Shown in pieces: positions 1 to 7,177 of a stretch of 36,651 nucleotides of DNA. Each line of letters starts with the position of its first letter. Positions within the stretch are counted from its first letter, which is position 1. This stretch comes from Sterolibacterium sp. (GTDB lineage: Bacteria > Pseudomonadota > Gammaproteobacteria > Burkholderiales > Rhodocyclaceae). The notes under the pieces were generated by a model. That model had not been told where the DNA came from and did no database searches. It was given only the letters and a program-made list of their open reading frames with translations. The DNA is taken from assembly GCA_023258955.1 (NCBI GenBank), contig JAHFRE010000018.1, positions 1 to 36,651 on the forward strand. Reading direction: 5' to 3'. The position numbers and the translations under genes are program-made.

Positions 1-541
1 CGGCGACCACCGAGAGCTCGGACTGGAAGTCGCTAAAGGTCTTCACCTCCGCCAGATATTCGTTGGCCACCGCGGTGTACTCGCCGAACAGGTATTCGGT
101 CGCCTTCTTCTCGTCGTGCGTCGGGCTGGAACTGTCAGCGAGCGACAACACCTTGTCCACCGCCGCACCGTACCTGGCCCGCGTCGCGACCATCTTCTCG
201 AACATCGCCTTGCCCTTCTCCGAATTGAGCATCGGCTTGATCTTGTCGATCAGGGCATCGTTGTCCTTGCGCGCCTTGGCGATGATCTCGAGCTGTGCCT
301 TTTCGAAGGCCTTGTCGTTGGACAGGATGATGTTGCGCACCGCGCGAGCCATGGTCAGCGTGTTGATGCTGATGTCGTTGGACATCTCGATCTTGGGCAT
401 TCGGTCATCGACGATCAGCGCCGTGCCCGAGGCCATTTCCGAGATGCGCAACAGCGAGATGGTCGACACCGCCGCCAGCAGCAGCACCACCAGGCCGAAG
501 GCAATCCCCAAACGCATGCCTATCTTCAGATTGCCGAACAT
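1..541 (-). CDS. Methyl-accepting chemotaxis protein, N-terminal part (cut by window edge)
   Basis: This is the first 180 codons of a gene that runs off the left edge. The protein starts MFGNLKIGMRLGIAFGLVVLL, a short basic stretch followed by one membrane helix at about residues 10-30, which is typical of chemoreceptors. A predicted helical periplasmic sensor region follows (about residues 32-180), resembling the four-helix-bundle MCP ligand-binding domain. The HAMP and signalling hairpin lie outside the window, so the class rests on the N-terminus alone; a membrane kinase with the same sensor is less likely. The start is supported by a GGGGAGA ribosome site just upstream. It lies downstream of the NarL-type regulator at 699-1349, on the same strand, behind a strong palindrome. 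Confidence 0.8.
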   Translation of the reverse strand, partial: MFGNLKIGMRLGIAFGLVVLLLAAVSTISLLRISEMASGTALIVDDRMPKIEMSNDISINTLTMARAVRNIILSNDKAFEKAQLEIIAKARKDNDALIDKIKPMLNSEKGKAMFEKMVATRARYGAAVDKVLSLADSSSPTHDEKKATEYLFGEYTAVANEYLAEVKTFSDFQSELSVVA

Positions 542-650
542 TTTGAGTTTCTCCCCAGTCGATTGAAACGGCGATGGCGCCCGCGCCCACCCCAGCCGCG
601 TACTCTAACCGGGCCCGGCGCCCCTGCCTATCGGGCGATTCTCTAGGGGC

Positions 651-671
651 GGCTAAAGAAATTCTTTAGCC
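651..671. promoter_or_regulatory. 21-bp palindrome, candidate operator
   Basis: Two perfect 10-base arms (GGCTAAAGAA and TTCTTTAGCC) surround one central base. It lies between the end of the NarL-type regulator and the start of the chemoreceptor, 110 bases before the latter. No T-run follows on either strand, so it does not look like an intrinsic terminator. An operator read by the neighbouring regulator is the simplest idea, but this is inference. Confidence 0.5.
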
Positions 672-698
672 AGTGGCGCTCTCAGGCCCTGGGGCGTC

Positions 699-1349
699 TC
701 AGGCCTCGATGATCTTGAGGCGGATCGCCAGCCGCACCAACTGGTTGTCGTTGGCGAGCCCGGTCTTCTTCAACAAGTTGTTGCGGTGTACGCCGACGGT
801 GCTGGGACTGATGCCCAGGGCGAAGGCGGTCTGCTGCACGCTCATGCCCTCGGCCAGCATCTGGAAGATCTGGAACTCGCGGCTGGTCAGGGCGGCGGTC
901 GGCTCGCCGTTGCCTTCGCGCCGGCGCACCGCCAGGCGCATCGCCTGGCTGCTGTCCAGGTAGGGTTTGCCGGCGGCGATCTGGCGCACCGCCTCAACCA
1001 ACTGGTCCTGGCCGCTGCTCTTGATCAAATAGCCTTTCACTCCCAGAGAGATGCAGCGATCCATCAGGGCGTCGCTGTCGTGCATGCTGAACACCAGGAT
1101 CTTGGCCTGGCCGTCGAGGTCGACCAGGCGCCGGATCGCCTCCATGCCGCCCATGCCGGGCATGGTCAGGTCCATGATGACCACGTCAGGTCGTTGCGCC
1201 CGATAGCATTCGATCGCCGCCTCGCCGTCGGCCGCCTCGCCGATGGCGCCGATCTCGGCCATGGAGCCGAGCAGGCGGCGATAGCCGTCGCGGACGATCG
1301 GGTGATCGTCGACGATCAGCACCGAGATGGAAGCCGGGGCCGAATTCAT
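699..1349 (-). CDS. NarL/FixJ-family response regulator
   Basis: The protein has 216 residues: a receiver domain (about 8-125) and a LuxR-type helix-turn-helix (about 150-214). The receiver has the acidic pocket in LIVDDHP, the phospho-acceptor Asp60 in VIMDLTMPG, and the lysine in GYLIKSS. The C-terminal half begins with LTSREFQIFQMLAEG and contains the recognition-helix stretch SPSTVGVHRNNLLKK, the usual GerE signature. The ATG at 1349 overlaps the kinase stop codon by four bases (ATGA), so the pair is translationally coupled. It should be phosphorylated by that kinase and bind DNA; targets are unknown. An in-frame extension further upstream exists but runs through the kinase gene and is not used. 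Confidence 0.92.
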   Translation of the reverse strand: MNSAPASISVLIVDDHPIVRDGYRRLLGSMAEIGAIGEAADGEAAIECYRAQRPDVVIMDLTMPGMGGMEAIRRLVDLDGQAKILVFSMHDSDALMDRCISLGVKGYLIKSSGQDQLVEAVRQIAAGKPYLDSSQAMRLAVRRREGNGEPTAALTSREFQIFQMLAEGMSVQQTAFALGISPSTVGVHRNNLLKKTGLANDNQLVRLAIRLKIIEA

Positions 1350-2692
1350 GGCGGCGTTGCCGCTGCGAGCCGCGTGCCCAGCGGGATGGTGACCGCCAGG
1401 GCGCAGCCGCGCGGCCGCGCTTGAACCAGCTCCAGGCTGCCGCCCAGGGCGACGGCCCGCTCGCGTATGCCCAGCAGGCCGACGCCCGCGGCCGACCGAC
1501 CGGGAGCAGCGCCCGGTTCGGGGATGCCGATGCCGTTGTCTTCGACCCGCAGGCGCACCTGGCGGCGCGATCCGGCCGTTTCCGCCACATTGTGGACGCG
1601 GATGGCGACGGCGTCGGCGCGGGCGTGCTTGGTAACGTTGGCCAGCGCTTCCTGCAGGATGCGATAGACGGCGATGTTCACCGCTTCGGGCAGGTGATCG
1701 ATGTCGCCATCGATGGCGAGGTCCGCCTGCATCTTGCCCTGGTACTTGAGCCAGTGCTGCAGCAGATCCTCGAGGCTGGCCTGCAGGCCCATGGTGTCGA
1801 GCAGGGGCGGGCGCAGCAGGCGCACCATATCGCGGATGACGTGGTTGATCTCGAGGGCGCTGTCGGCGATGGTGCGTGCACACTCGATCTGTTCGCCGTC
1901 ACCGCTCCTGGCGACGGCATCGCCGAGCACTCGCGCGTTGACCTGGATCGCGGCCAGCCATTGGCCCAGTTCGTCGTGCAGGTCGTGGGCGAGCTTGCGC
2001 CGCTGGTCTTCGTTGGCCGAGAACAGGTTGGCGATCAGACGGCGGTTCTCCTCGAGCAGGGCGGCGATGCTGCGTTCGGACGCCTGGCGCTGGCGCTGCG
2101 ACCGCTGGTAGTGCCAGCCCGAGAGCGAGGACAGCAGCAGCATGCCGGCGGCGCCGCCGGCGAGCACCGCCACTTCGTGCCACCACGTTGCAAGGAAGTC
2201 CTCGTGGGCGACGCCGACGTTCACGTAGAAGCCGAAGCGCTGGTGCCGCCGGTAGCTGTGCAGGCGCGCCACGCCATCGCCGTCGATGCTGCTGTAGGTC
2301 CCCGCCATGGGGTCTGCGGCCAGCGCCGCGCGCAGTTCGGGTGCCTCGTTGCGTCCGCCCGGCGGCGCGCTCGCCGGCAGCGGCGGATTGCGCAGCAGCA
2401 GACGACCGTCGCCGTCGCGCAGGGAAATGGAGCCGTGCTCACCCAATTTCAGCGCCAGAAACATCATCTCCAGGGTGCCCGCCGGCTCTTTGCCGGCGTC
2501 GGCGTGGTCGAAGTGGTCGCCGATGTTATGGCGCAGCAACTCGGCCAGGTTTTGCGTCGCCAGGGCGGCGCGCTGCTCGTGGGCGAGCCGGCTCCAATAG
2601 AGGAGGACGGCGGCCATGGCGAGGACGAAGAAATTCACCAACAAGACCGCCAACGCGATCTTCATCCCCAGCTTGCGTGCTGATCCCCCCAT
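1346..2692 (-). CDS. NarX-like membrane sensor histidine kinase (HisKA_3)
   Basis: This 448-residue protein has a membrane helix at about 11-32, a periplasmic sensor region (about 33-168) that looks like a single-Cache-type domain, and a second helix at about 173-192. The dimerisation and phospho-acceptor region reads KLAHDLHDELGQWL, with His239 in the LHDELGQ box typical of HisKA_3 kinases. The ATPase domain has an N-box around LQEALANVTKHA and G-boxes in VEDNGIGIP and GVGLLGIRERA. It partners the overlapping response regulator. The start is uncertain: Met10 (MKIALAVLLVNFF) is an alternative with a G-rich stretch upstream, and neither start has an ideal ribosome site. The ligand cannot be read from the sequence. 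Confidence 0.88.
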   Translation of the reverse strand: MGGSARKLGMKIALAVLLVNFFVLAMAAVLLYWSRLAHEQRAALATQNLAELLRHNIGDHFDHADAGKEPAGTLEMMFLALKLGEHGSISLRDGDGRLLLRNPPLPASAPPGGRNEAPELRAALAADPMAGTYSSIDGDGVARLHSYRRHQRFGFYVNVGVAHEDFLATWWHEVAVLAGGAAGMLLLSSLSGWHYQRSQRQRQASERSIAALLEENRRLIANLFSANEDQRRKLAHDLHDELGQWLAAIQVNARVLGDAVARSGDGEQIECARTIADSALEINHVIRDMVRLLRPPLLDTMGLQASLEDLLQHWLKYQGKMQADLAIDGDIDHLPEAVNIAVYRILQEALANVTKHARADAVAIRVHNVAETAGSRRQVRLRVEDNGIGIPEPGAAPGRSAAGVGLLGIRERAVALGGSLELVQARPRGCALAVTIPLGTRLAAATPP

Positions 2693-2800
2693 GGTTCGTC
2701 GCGGTCTCGTCTACGCCCAGCCCCATTATCCCACGCCCGCGTCGAGCCGCTCGTCTCGCCGAGGCCGCTGCCAGCGGTAGGTCGGGCGCGGCCGCCGTGC

Positions 2801-2806
2801 TATATT
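2801..2806 (+). promoter_or_regulatory. Candidate -10 element of glgP
   Basis: TATATT stands out in a very GC-rich gap about 90 bases before the glycogen phosphorylase start. I see no good -35 at 16-18 bases upstream, so an activator or a weak promoter is possible. The gap separates divergently read genes. Confidence 0.3.
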
Positions 2807-2898
2807 GGGCCCGCTGCCGCACCCGGGGGAAAGATGGAGAACGCCGCGCCGCGCGCCGCGTTCGACGGATGGATCAAGACAGGGGAGAAAGATTCTAT

Positions 2899-5388
2899 AT
2901 GCGCAAGCAACCGACCCAGACGGCCCTGCCGCACACCAACGGACGCGACGCGGCGTCGCTGAAGGAGTCGCTGACCAATCGCCTGATCTTTTCCGTCGGC
3001 AAGGACTCGATCACCGCGACCCAGCGCGACTGGCTCTACGCCACCTCCTTCGCCACCCGCGATCACCTGATCGAGCGCTGGATGGAGACCATGCGCAGCT
3101 ACTACATCAGCGACGCCAAGCGGGTGTACTACCTGTCGATGGAATTCCTCATGGGCCGCGCCATGAAAAACGCCATGCTCAATCTCGGCTTCGAACCCGA
3201 GTGCCGCGACGCGCTGCGCGAGCTCAAGCTCGATCTCGACCAGGTGGCCGAGATCGAGCCCGACGCGGCGCTGGGCAACGGCGGCCTCGGCCGCCTCGCC
3301 GCCTGCTTTCTCGATTCGATGGCGACGCTGCAGCTGCCCGGCTACGGCTACGGCATCCGCTACGAGTACGGCATGTTCACCCAGCACATCGAGAACGGTC
3401 GCCAGGTCGAGCACCCCGACAACTGGCTGCGCTACGGCAATCCCTGGGAGTTCGCCCGGCCGGAGGTGCTCTACCAGGTGAAGTTCCACGGGCGGGTGGT
3501 GCAGCACCTGGGCGACGACGGCACGCTGCAGCACCACTGGGTGGACACCGACGACGTGATGGCGATGGCCTACGACACGCCGATCCCCGGCTACGGCACG
3601 CGCACGGTCAACAACATGCGGCTGTGGGCGGCCAAGGCCTCGCGCGACTTCGACCTCGGCTACTTCAACGAGGGCAACTACATCGAGGCGGTCAAGGGCA
3701 AGAACGAATCGGAGAACCTGTCCAAGGTGCTCTATCCCGACGACACCACCGAGATGGGGCGCGAGCTGCGCCTGAAGCAGCAGTACTTCTTTGTCGCCGC
3801 CTCGCTGCAGGACATCCTCTATCGCTACCGCAAGTACCACGACAACTTCTACTCGCTGCCGGACAAGGTGGCGATCCAGCTGAACGACACCCATCCCTCG
3901 ATCGCCGTGCCGGAGCTGATGCGCATCCTGGTCGATCTGCACCGCATGAACTGGGACGAGGCCTGGAGCATCACCCGCCGCACCTTCGCCTACACCAACC
4001 ACACCCTGATGCCGGAGGCGCTGGAAACCTGGCCGGTGGCGCTGTTCGAGAACGTGCTGCCGCGCCACCTGCAGATCATCTACGAGATCAACCACCGCTT
4101 CCTCAAGGAGGTGATGCACAGCGCGCCGGGCAACCTCGAGCTGCTGCGGCGCATGTCGATCATCGACGAGTCGAACGGGCGGTGGGTGCGCATGGCGCAC
4201 CTGGCCATCGTCGGCAGCCACAAGGTCAACGGCGTGGCGCAGATCCACACCGAGCTGATGAAGCAGACGATCTTCGCCGACTTCCACAAGTTCTATCCGG
4301 ACAAGATCATCAACATGACCAACGGCATCACGCCGCGCCGCTGGCTCAACCAGGCCAATCCGGGTCTCTCGGCCCTGATCAGCGCCAACATTGGCGACGG
4401 TTGGCTGAAGGACCTGGACCAATTGCAGAAGCTGGTGCCGCTGGCCGAGGACGCGAGTTTCGTCGCCAAGTTCGCGGCGGTCAAGCGCGCCAACAAGCAG
4501 CGTCTGGCCGCCGCTCTGCACCAGCGCATGGGCATCGAGCTCAACGTGGACTCGCTGTTCGACGTGCAGATCAAGCGCATCCACGAGTACAAGCGGCAGC
4601 TGCTCAATCTGCTGCACGTGGTCTCTCTCTACAATCGCATCCGCGCCAACCCAGAGCACGACGCGGTGCCGCGCACCGTGATCTTCGGCGGCAAGGCGGC
4701 GCCCGGCTACTTCATGGCCAAGCTGATCATCCGCCTGATCAACGACGTCGCCGACATCGTGAACAACGATCCGCGGGTGGGCAACCGGCTGAAGCTGGTG
4801 TTCGTGCCCAACTACGACGTGTCCACCGCCGAGGTGCTGATCCCCGCCGCCGACCTCTCCGAGCAGATCTCCACCGCCGGCACCGAGGCCTCGGGCACCG
4901 GCAACATGAAGCTGGCGCTGAACGGGGCGCTCACCATCGGTACGCTCGACGGGGCCAATATCGAGATCAAGAACGAGGTCGGTGCCGAGAACATCTTCAT
5001 CTTCGGCCTCACCACCGAAGAGGTGGCCAAGCTGCGCGCCGCCGGCTATCGCGCCCAGGACTACTACCAGGCCAACGCCGATCTGCGCGCCGTCATCGAC
5101 ATGATCGCCTCCGGCTACTTCTCGCCCGACGAGCCGGGCCGCTACCGCCCCATCGTCGACAACCTGGTGGCGCGCGGCGACCACTACCTGCTCTGCGCCG
5201 ACTACGCGTCCTACCTCGAGGCGCAACTCGCGGTCGAGGCCGCCTACCGCGACCCGCGGCTGTGGATGCGCAAGGCGGTGCTCAACGTCGCCCACATGGG
5301 CAAGTTCTCCAGCGACCGCACCATCGCCCAGTACGCCGCCGAAATCTGGCACGCCAAGCCGGTGCCGGTGCTGCCGCGGGGCGGTTGA
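2899..5388 (+). CDS. glgP: Glycogen/starch (alpha-glucan) phosphorylase
   Basis: The 829-residue protein matches the family's usual length of about 800-840. It removes glucose from alpha-1,4-glucans with phosphate, giving glucose-1-phosphate, in the cytoplasm. Visible signatures include YYLSMEFLMGR near the N-terminus, EPDAALGNGGLGRLAACFLDS, QLNDTHPSIAVPELMR and FDVQIKRIHEYKRQLLN. The pyridoxal-phosphate site is EASGTGNMKLALNG, with the cofactor lysine at residue 671. The start at 2899 is chosen because AGGGGAG lies nine bases before it; an in-frame ATG at 2869 is possible but lacks this. No other glycogen genes are adjacent, so it is not in a glg operon here. The next gene starts two bases after the stop, suggesting co-transcription. 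Confidence 0.97.
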   Translation: MRKQPTQTALPHTNGRDAASLKESLTNRLIFSVGKDSITATQRDWLYATSFATRDHLIERWMETMRSYYISDAKRVYYLSMEFLMGRAMKNAMLNLGFEPECRDALRELKLDLDQVAEIEPDAALGNGGLGRLAACFLDSMATLQLPGYGYGIRYEYGMFTQHIENGRQVEHPDNWLRYGNPWEFARPEVLYQVKFHGRVVQHLGDDGTLQHHWVDTDDVMAMAYDTPIPGYGTRTVNNMRLWAAKASRDFDLGYFNEGNYIEAVKGKNESENLSKVLYPDDTTEMGRELRLKQQYFFVAASLQDILYRYRKYHDNFYSLPDKVAIQLNDTHPSIAVPELMRILVDLHRMNWDEAWSITRRTFAYTNHTLMPEALETWPVALFENVLPRHLQIIYEINHRFLKEVMHSAPGNLELLRRMSIIDESNGRWVRMAHLAIVGSHKVNGVAQIHTELMKQTIFADFHKFYPDKIINMTNGITPRRWLNQANPGLSALISANIGDGWLKDLDQLQKLVPLAEDASFVAKFAAVKRANKQRLAAALHQRMGIELNVDSLFDVQIKRIHEYKRQLLNLLHVVSLYNRIRANPEHDAVPRTVIFGGKAAPGYFMAKLIIRLINDVADIVNNDPRVGNRLKLVFVPNYDVSTAEVLIPAADLSEQISTAGTEASGTGNMKLALNGALTIGTLDGANIEIKNEVGAENIFIFGLTTEEVAKLRAAGYRAQDYYQANADLRAVIDMIASGYFSPDEPGRYRPIVDNLVARGDHYLLCADYASYLEAQLAVEAAYRDPRLWMRKAVLNVAHMGKFSSDRTIAQYAAEIWHAKPVPVLPRGG

Positions 5389-5390
5389 TC

Positions 5391-6473
5391 GTGGCGCAGC
5401 TGTTCGAGCCGCTGGCGCTCGCCGGCGTCGTGCTGAAGAACCGCATCGGCATTCCGCCGATGTGCCAGTACTCGGCGGTGGACGGCGTGGCGCAAGACTG
5501 GCACTTGGTGCACTACGGCAGCCGCGCCGCCGGTGGCGCCGGCGTGATCATCGTCGAGGCCACCGCGGTGACGCCGGAGGGACGCATCTCGCCGGCCGAT
5601 CTCGGCCTGTGGACCGACGCGCAGATCGCGCCGCTGGCGAAGATCGCCGGCTTCATGCGGGCGCAGGGCGCGGTCGCGGCGATCCAGCTCGCCCACGCCG
5701 GGCGCAAGGGCGCCGCCGCCTTGGGCTGGCAGGAACAGAAGACGCTCAGCCCGGAGGAGGGCGGCTGGACCACGGTGGCGCCCTCGGCGATCGCCTTCGG
5801 TGACGGCTACGCCGTACCGAGGGAACTGGACCTGGCCGGCATCGCCGCCGTCGTCCGCTGCTTCGTCGATGCCACGCGACGCGCCAAGGCGGCCGGCTTC
5901 CAGGCGCTGGAGATCCACGCGGCGCACGGCTATCTGCTGCACCAGTTCCTCTCGCCCTTGTCGAACCAGCGCAACGACGCCTACGGCGGCAGCTTCGCCA
6001 ATCGCAGCCGCCTCACCCGCGAGGTGGTCGCGGCGGTGCGCGCCGAGTGGCCGCAGGGAGCGCCGCTGTTGCTGCGCCTGTCGGCCACCGACTGGGTCGC
6101 CGGCGGTTGGGACATCGAGGAGACGGTGGAATTGTGCCGGGTGGTGAAGGATATGGGTGTGGATCTGATCGACGTGTCCACCGCCGGCCTGGTGCCGACG
6201 GCGAAGATTCCGGTGGGACCCGGCTTTCAGACCGAGTTCGCGGCGCGCATCAGGCGCGAGGCGGGCATTGCCACCGCCGCCGTCGGCCTCATCACCTCGG
6301 CCGCCCAGGCCGCGCAGGTGCTGCACAGCGGCCAGGCCGACCTGGTGCTGCTCGGCCGCGAGCTGCTGCGCGACCCCTACTGGCCGCTGCACGCGGCGCG
6401 CGAAATGGGCACCGCCGTCGCCTGGCCCAGCCAGTATCTGCGCGCGGCACCGGCGGGAACGCCGCCGCGCTGA
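5391..6473 (+). CDS. Old Yellow Enzyme family NADH:flavin oxidoreductase (YqjM/XenA type)
   Basis: This 360-residue protein is an FMN-dependent ene-reductase of TIM-barrel fold, reducing activated C=C bonds or xenobiotics with NAD(P)H. The start reads PPMCQYSA, with Cys25 and Tyr27 in the positions used by YqjM and XenA (thermophilic-like OYE group) to tune flavin and substrate. The active-site pair is in EIHAAHGYLLHQFLSP, followed by the family signature SNQRNDAYGGSFANRSR. The C-terminal phosphate-binding region includes AVGLITSAAQA and LVLLGRELLRDPYWPLHAAR. Translation probably begins at GTG 5391, two bases after glgP, with an in-frame TTG at 5385 as alternative. The physiological substrate is unknown, and the glgP neighbourhood gives no clear metabolic link. 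Confidence 0.93.
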   Translation: MAQLFEPLALAGVVLKNRIGIPPMCQYSAVDGVAQDWHLVHYGSRAAGGAGVIIVEATAVTPEGRISPADLGLWTDAQIAPLAKIAGFMRAQGAVAAIQLAHAGRKGAAALGWQEQKTLSPEEGGWTTVAPSAIAFGDGYAVPRELDLAGIAAVVRCFVDATRRAKAAGFQALEIHAAHGYLLHQFLSPLSNQRNDAYGGSFANRSRLTREVVAAVRAEWPQGAPLLLRLSATDWVAGGWDIEETVELCRVVKDMGVDLIDVSTAGLVPTAKIPVGPGFQTEFAARIRREAGIATAAVGLITSAAQAAQVLHSGQADLVLLGRELLRDPYWPLHAAREMGTAVAWPSQYLRAAPAGTPPR

Positions 6474-6486
6474 GACCCTGTGCCGG

Positions 6487-6507
6487 GCGCTTGAATAACC
6501 CAAGCGC
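6487..6507 (+). terminator. Stem-loop after the OYE gene (weak terminator candidate)
   Basis: GCGCTTG and CAAGCGC form a perfect 7-bp stem with a 7-base loop, 14 bases after the stop codon. No T-run follows, so intrinsic termination is doubtful. It overlaps the -35 region of the promoter for the next gene, so it might also influence initiation there. Confidence 0.3.
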
Positions 6508-6519
6508 TCCGGTTATAGT
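6491..6519 (+). promoter_or_regulatory. Sigma-70-like promoter driving a leaderless DUF4160 transcript
   Basis: TTGAAT at 6491-6496, a 17-base spacer and TATAGT at 6514-6519 make a good vegetative promoter. Standard spacing puts +1 at 6526, exactly the A of the DUF4160 start codon. No Shine-Dalgarno sequence precedes that ATG, which fits a leaderless mRNA. Confidence 0.6.
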
Positions 6520-6525
6520 GAGCGT

Positions 6526-6768
6526 ATGCCACCGGTGCTGCGCCTGGGCGGCTTGCGTGTGGTGATCTATCCCAACGATCACGAGCCGCCCCACGTGCAT
6601 CTGATCGGGCCGGACTGCCACGCCAGGATCCGGCTGGGGACGGACAGGCGCAAGCGCAGCGTCCTCAGCAACGATGGTGTGCCGGCGCGTCAGCTCGGCA
6701 GCGCCTTGTTGGCCATCGATGTTGAGCGCACCTTGTTGCGCCGAGCTTGGAGACAACGCAATGGATAA
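6526..6768 (+). CDS. DUF4160 family small protein
   Basis: The 80-residue protein opens with PPVLRLGGLRVVIYPNDHEPPHVHLIGP. The sequence NDHEPPHVH is the DUF4160 hallmark (usually DHxPPHxH), followed by a short beta-rich region. DUF4160 genes are commonly found next to DUF2442 genes, as here, and the pair has been discussed as toxin-antitoxin-like; which partner would be toxic is not settled. The last eight bases (ATGGATAA) also encode the start of the next gene, so the two are translationally coupled. Transcription likely starts at its own ATG (see the promoter entry). The biochemical function is unknown. Confidence 0.85.
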   Translation: MPPVLRLGGLRVVIYPNDHEPPHVHLIGPDCHARIRLGTDRRKRSVLSNDGVPARQLGSALLAIDVERTLLRRAWRQRNG

Positions 6769-7174
6769 GTTGCCGGATTGGGTAACGGCCGAGGTTGGGC
6801 GTGCGGCGAAGCGGCCGGTGTTGCCGCCTGGGCCGCGCGCCAAAGCCGCGCGCTACGATAGCAAGAATCGTCGCATCGTCGTCAGCTTGAGCAATGGCTG
6901 CCTGTTTGCATTTCCACCTGAGCAGGCGCAGGGACTGAGCGGGGCGACCGCAGCCCAACTGGGCCGGGTAGAGGTCGTGGGCCGCGGCTACGGGCTGCAT
7001 TGGCAGGAACTCGACGCTGATCTGAGCGTGCCGGGCCTGCTCGCCGGCCTGTTCGGCTCCGCGGCCTGGATGGTCGAAATGGGCAGGCGCGGCGGTGCGG
7101 CGACCACCGCCGCCAAGCAGCAGGCAGCGCGCGAAAACGGCCGCAAGGGAGGCCGGCCGCGCAAGACCGCCTGA
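6761..7174 (+). CDS. DUF2442 family protein, partner of DUF4160
   Basis: This is a 137-residue protein starting MDKLPDWVTAEV. The central part (about residues 35-95) has the DUF2442 pattern, with RIVVSLSNGCLFAFPPEQAQGL followed by a GRGYGLHWQELDADLSVPGLLAGLFG segment. The tail is rich in Arg, Lys, Gly and Ala (GRKGGRPRKTA) and could bind nucleic acid. The ATG at 6761 is preferred because GGAGAC lies eight to nine bases before it and it begins inside the DUF4160 gene. A longer in-frame reading from 6674 would overlap DUF4160 extensively and is rejected. Its stop is three bases from the stop of the convergent iorB-like gene. Confidence 0.85.
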   Translation: MDKLPDWVTAEVGRAAKRPVLPPGPRAKAARYDSKNRRIVVSLSNGCLFAFPPEQAQGLSGATAAQLGRVEVVGRGYGLHWQELDADLSVPGLLAGLFGSAAWMVEMGRRGGAATTAAKQQAARENGRKGGRPRKTA

Positions 7175-7177
7175 ATC

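Noticed and set aside
2800-5352. 850-codon minus-strand open frame over glycogen phosphorylase
   Set aside because: It is an antisense shadow of a well-conserved enzyme gene with no family motif of its own.
2805-5390. Upstream in-frame extension of the Old Yellow Enzyme gene through glgP
   Set aside because: The added 860 residues are a frame-shifted reading of glgP. The enzyme proper begins at GTG 5391.
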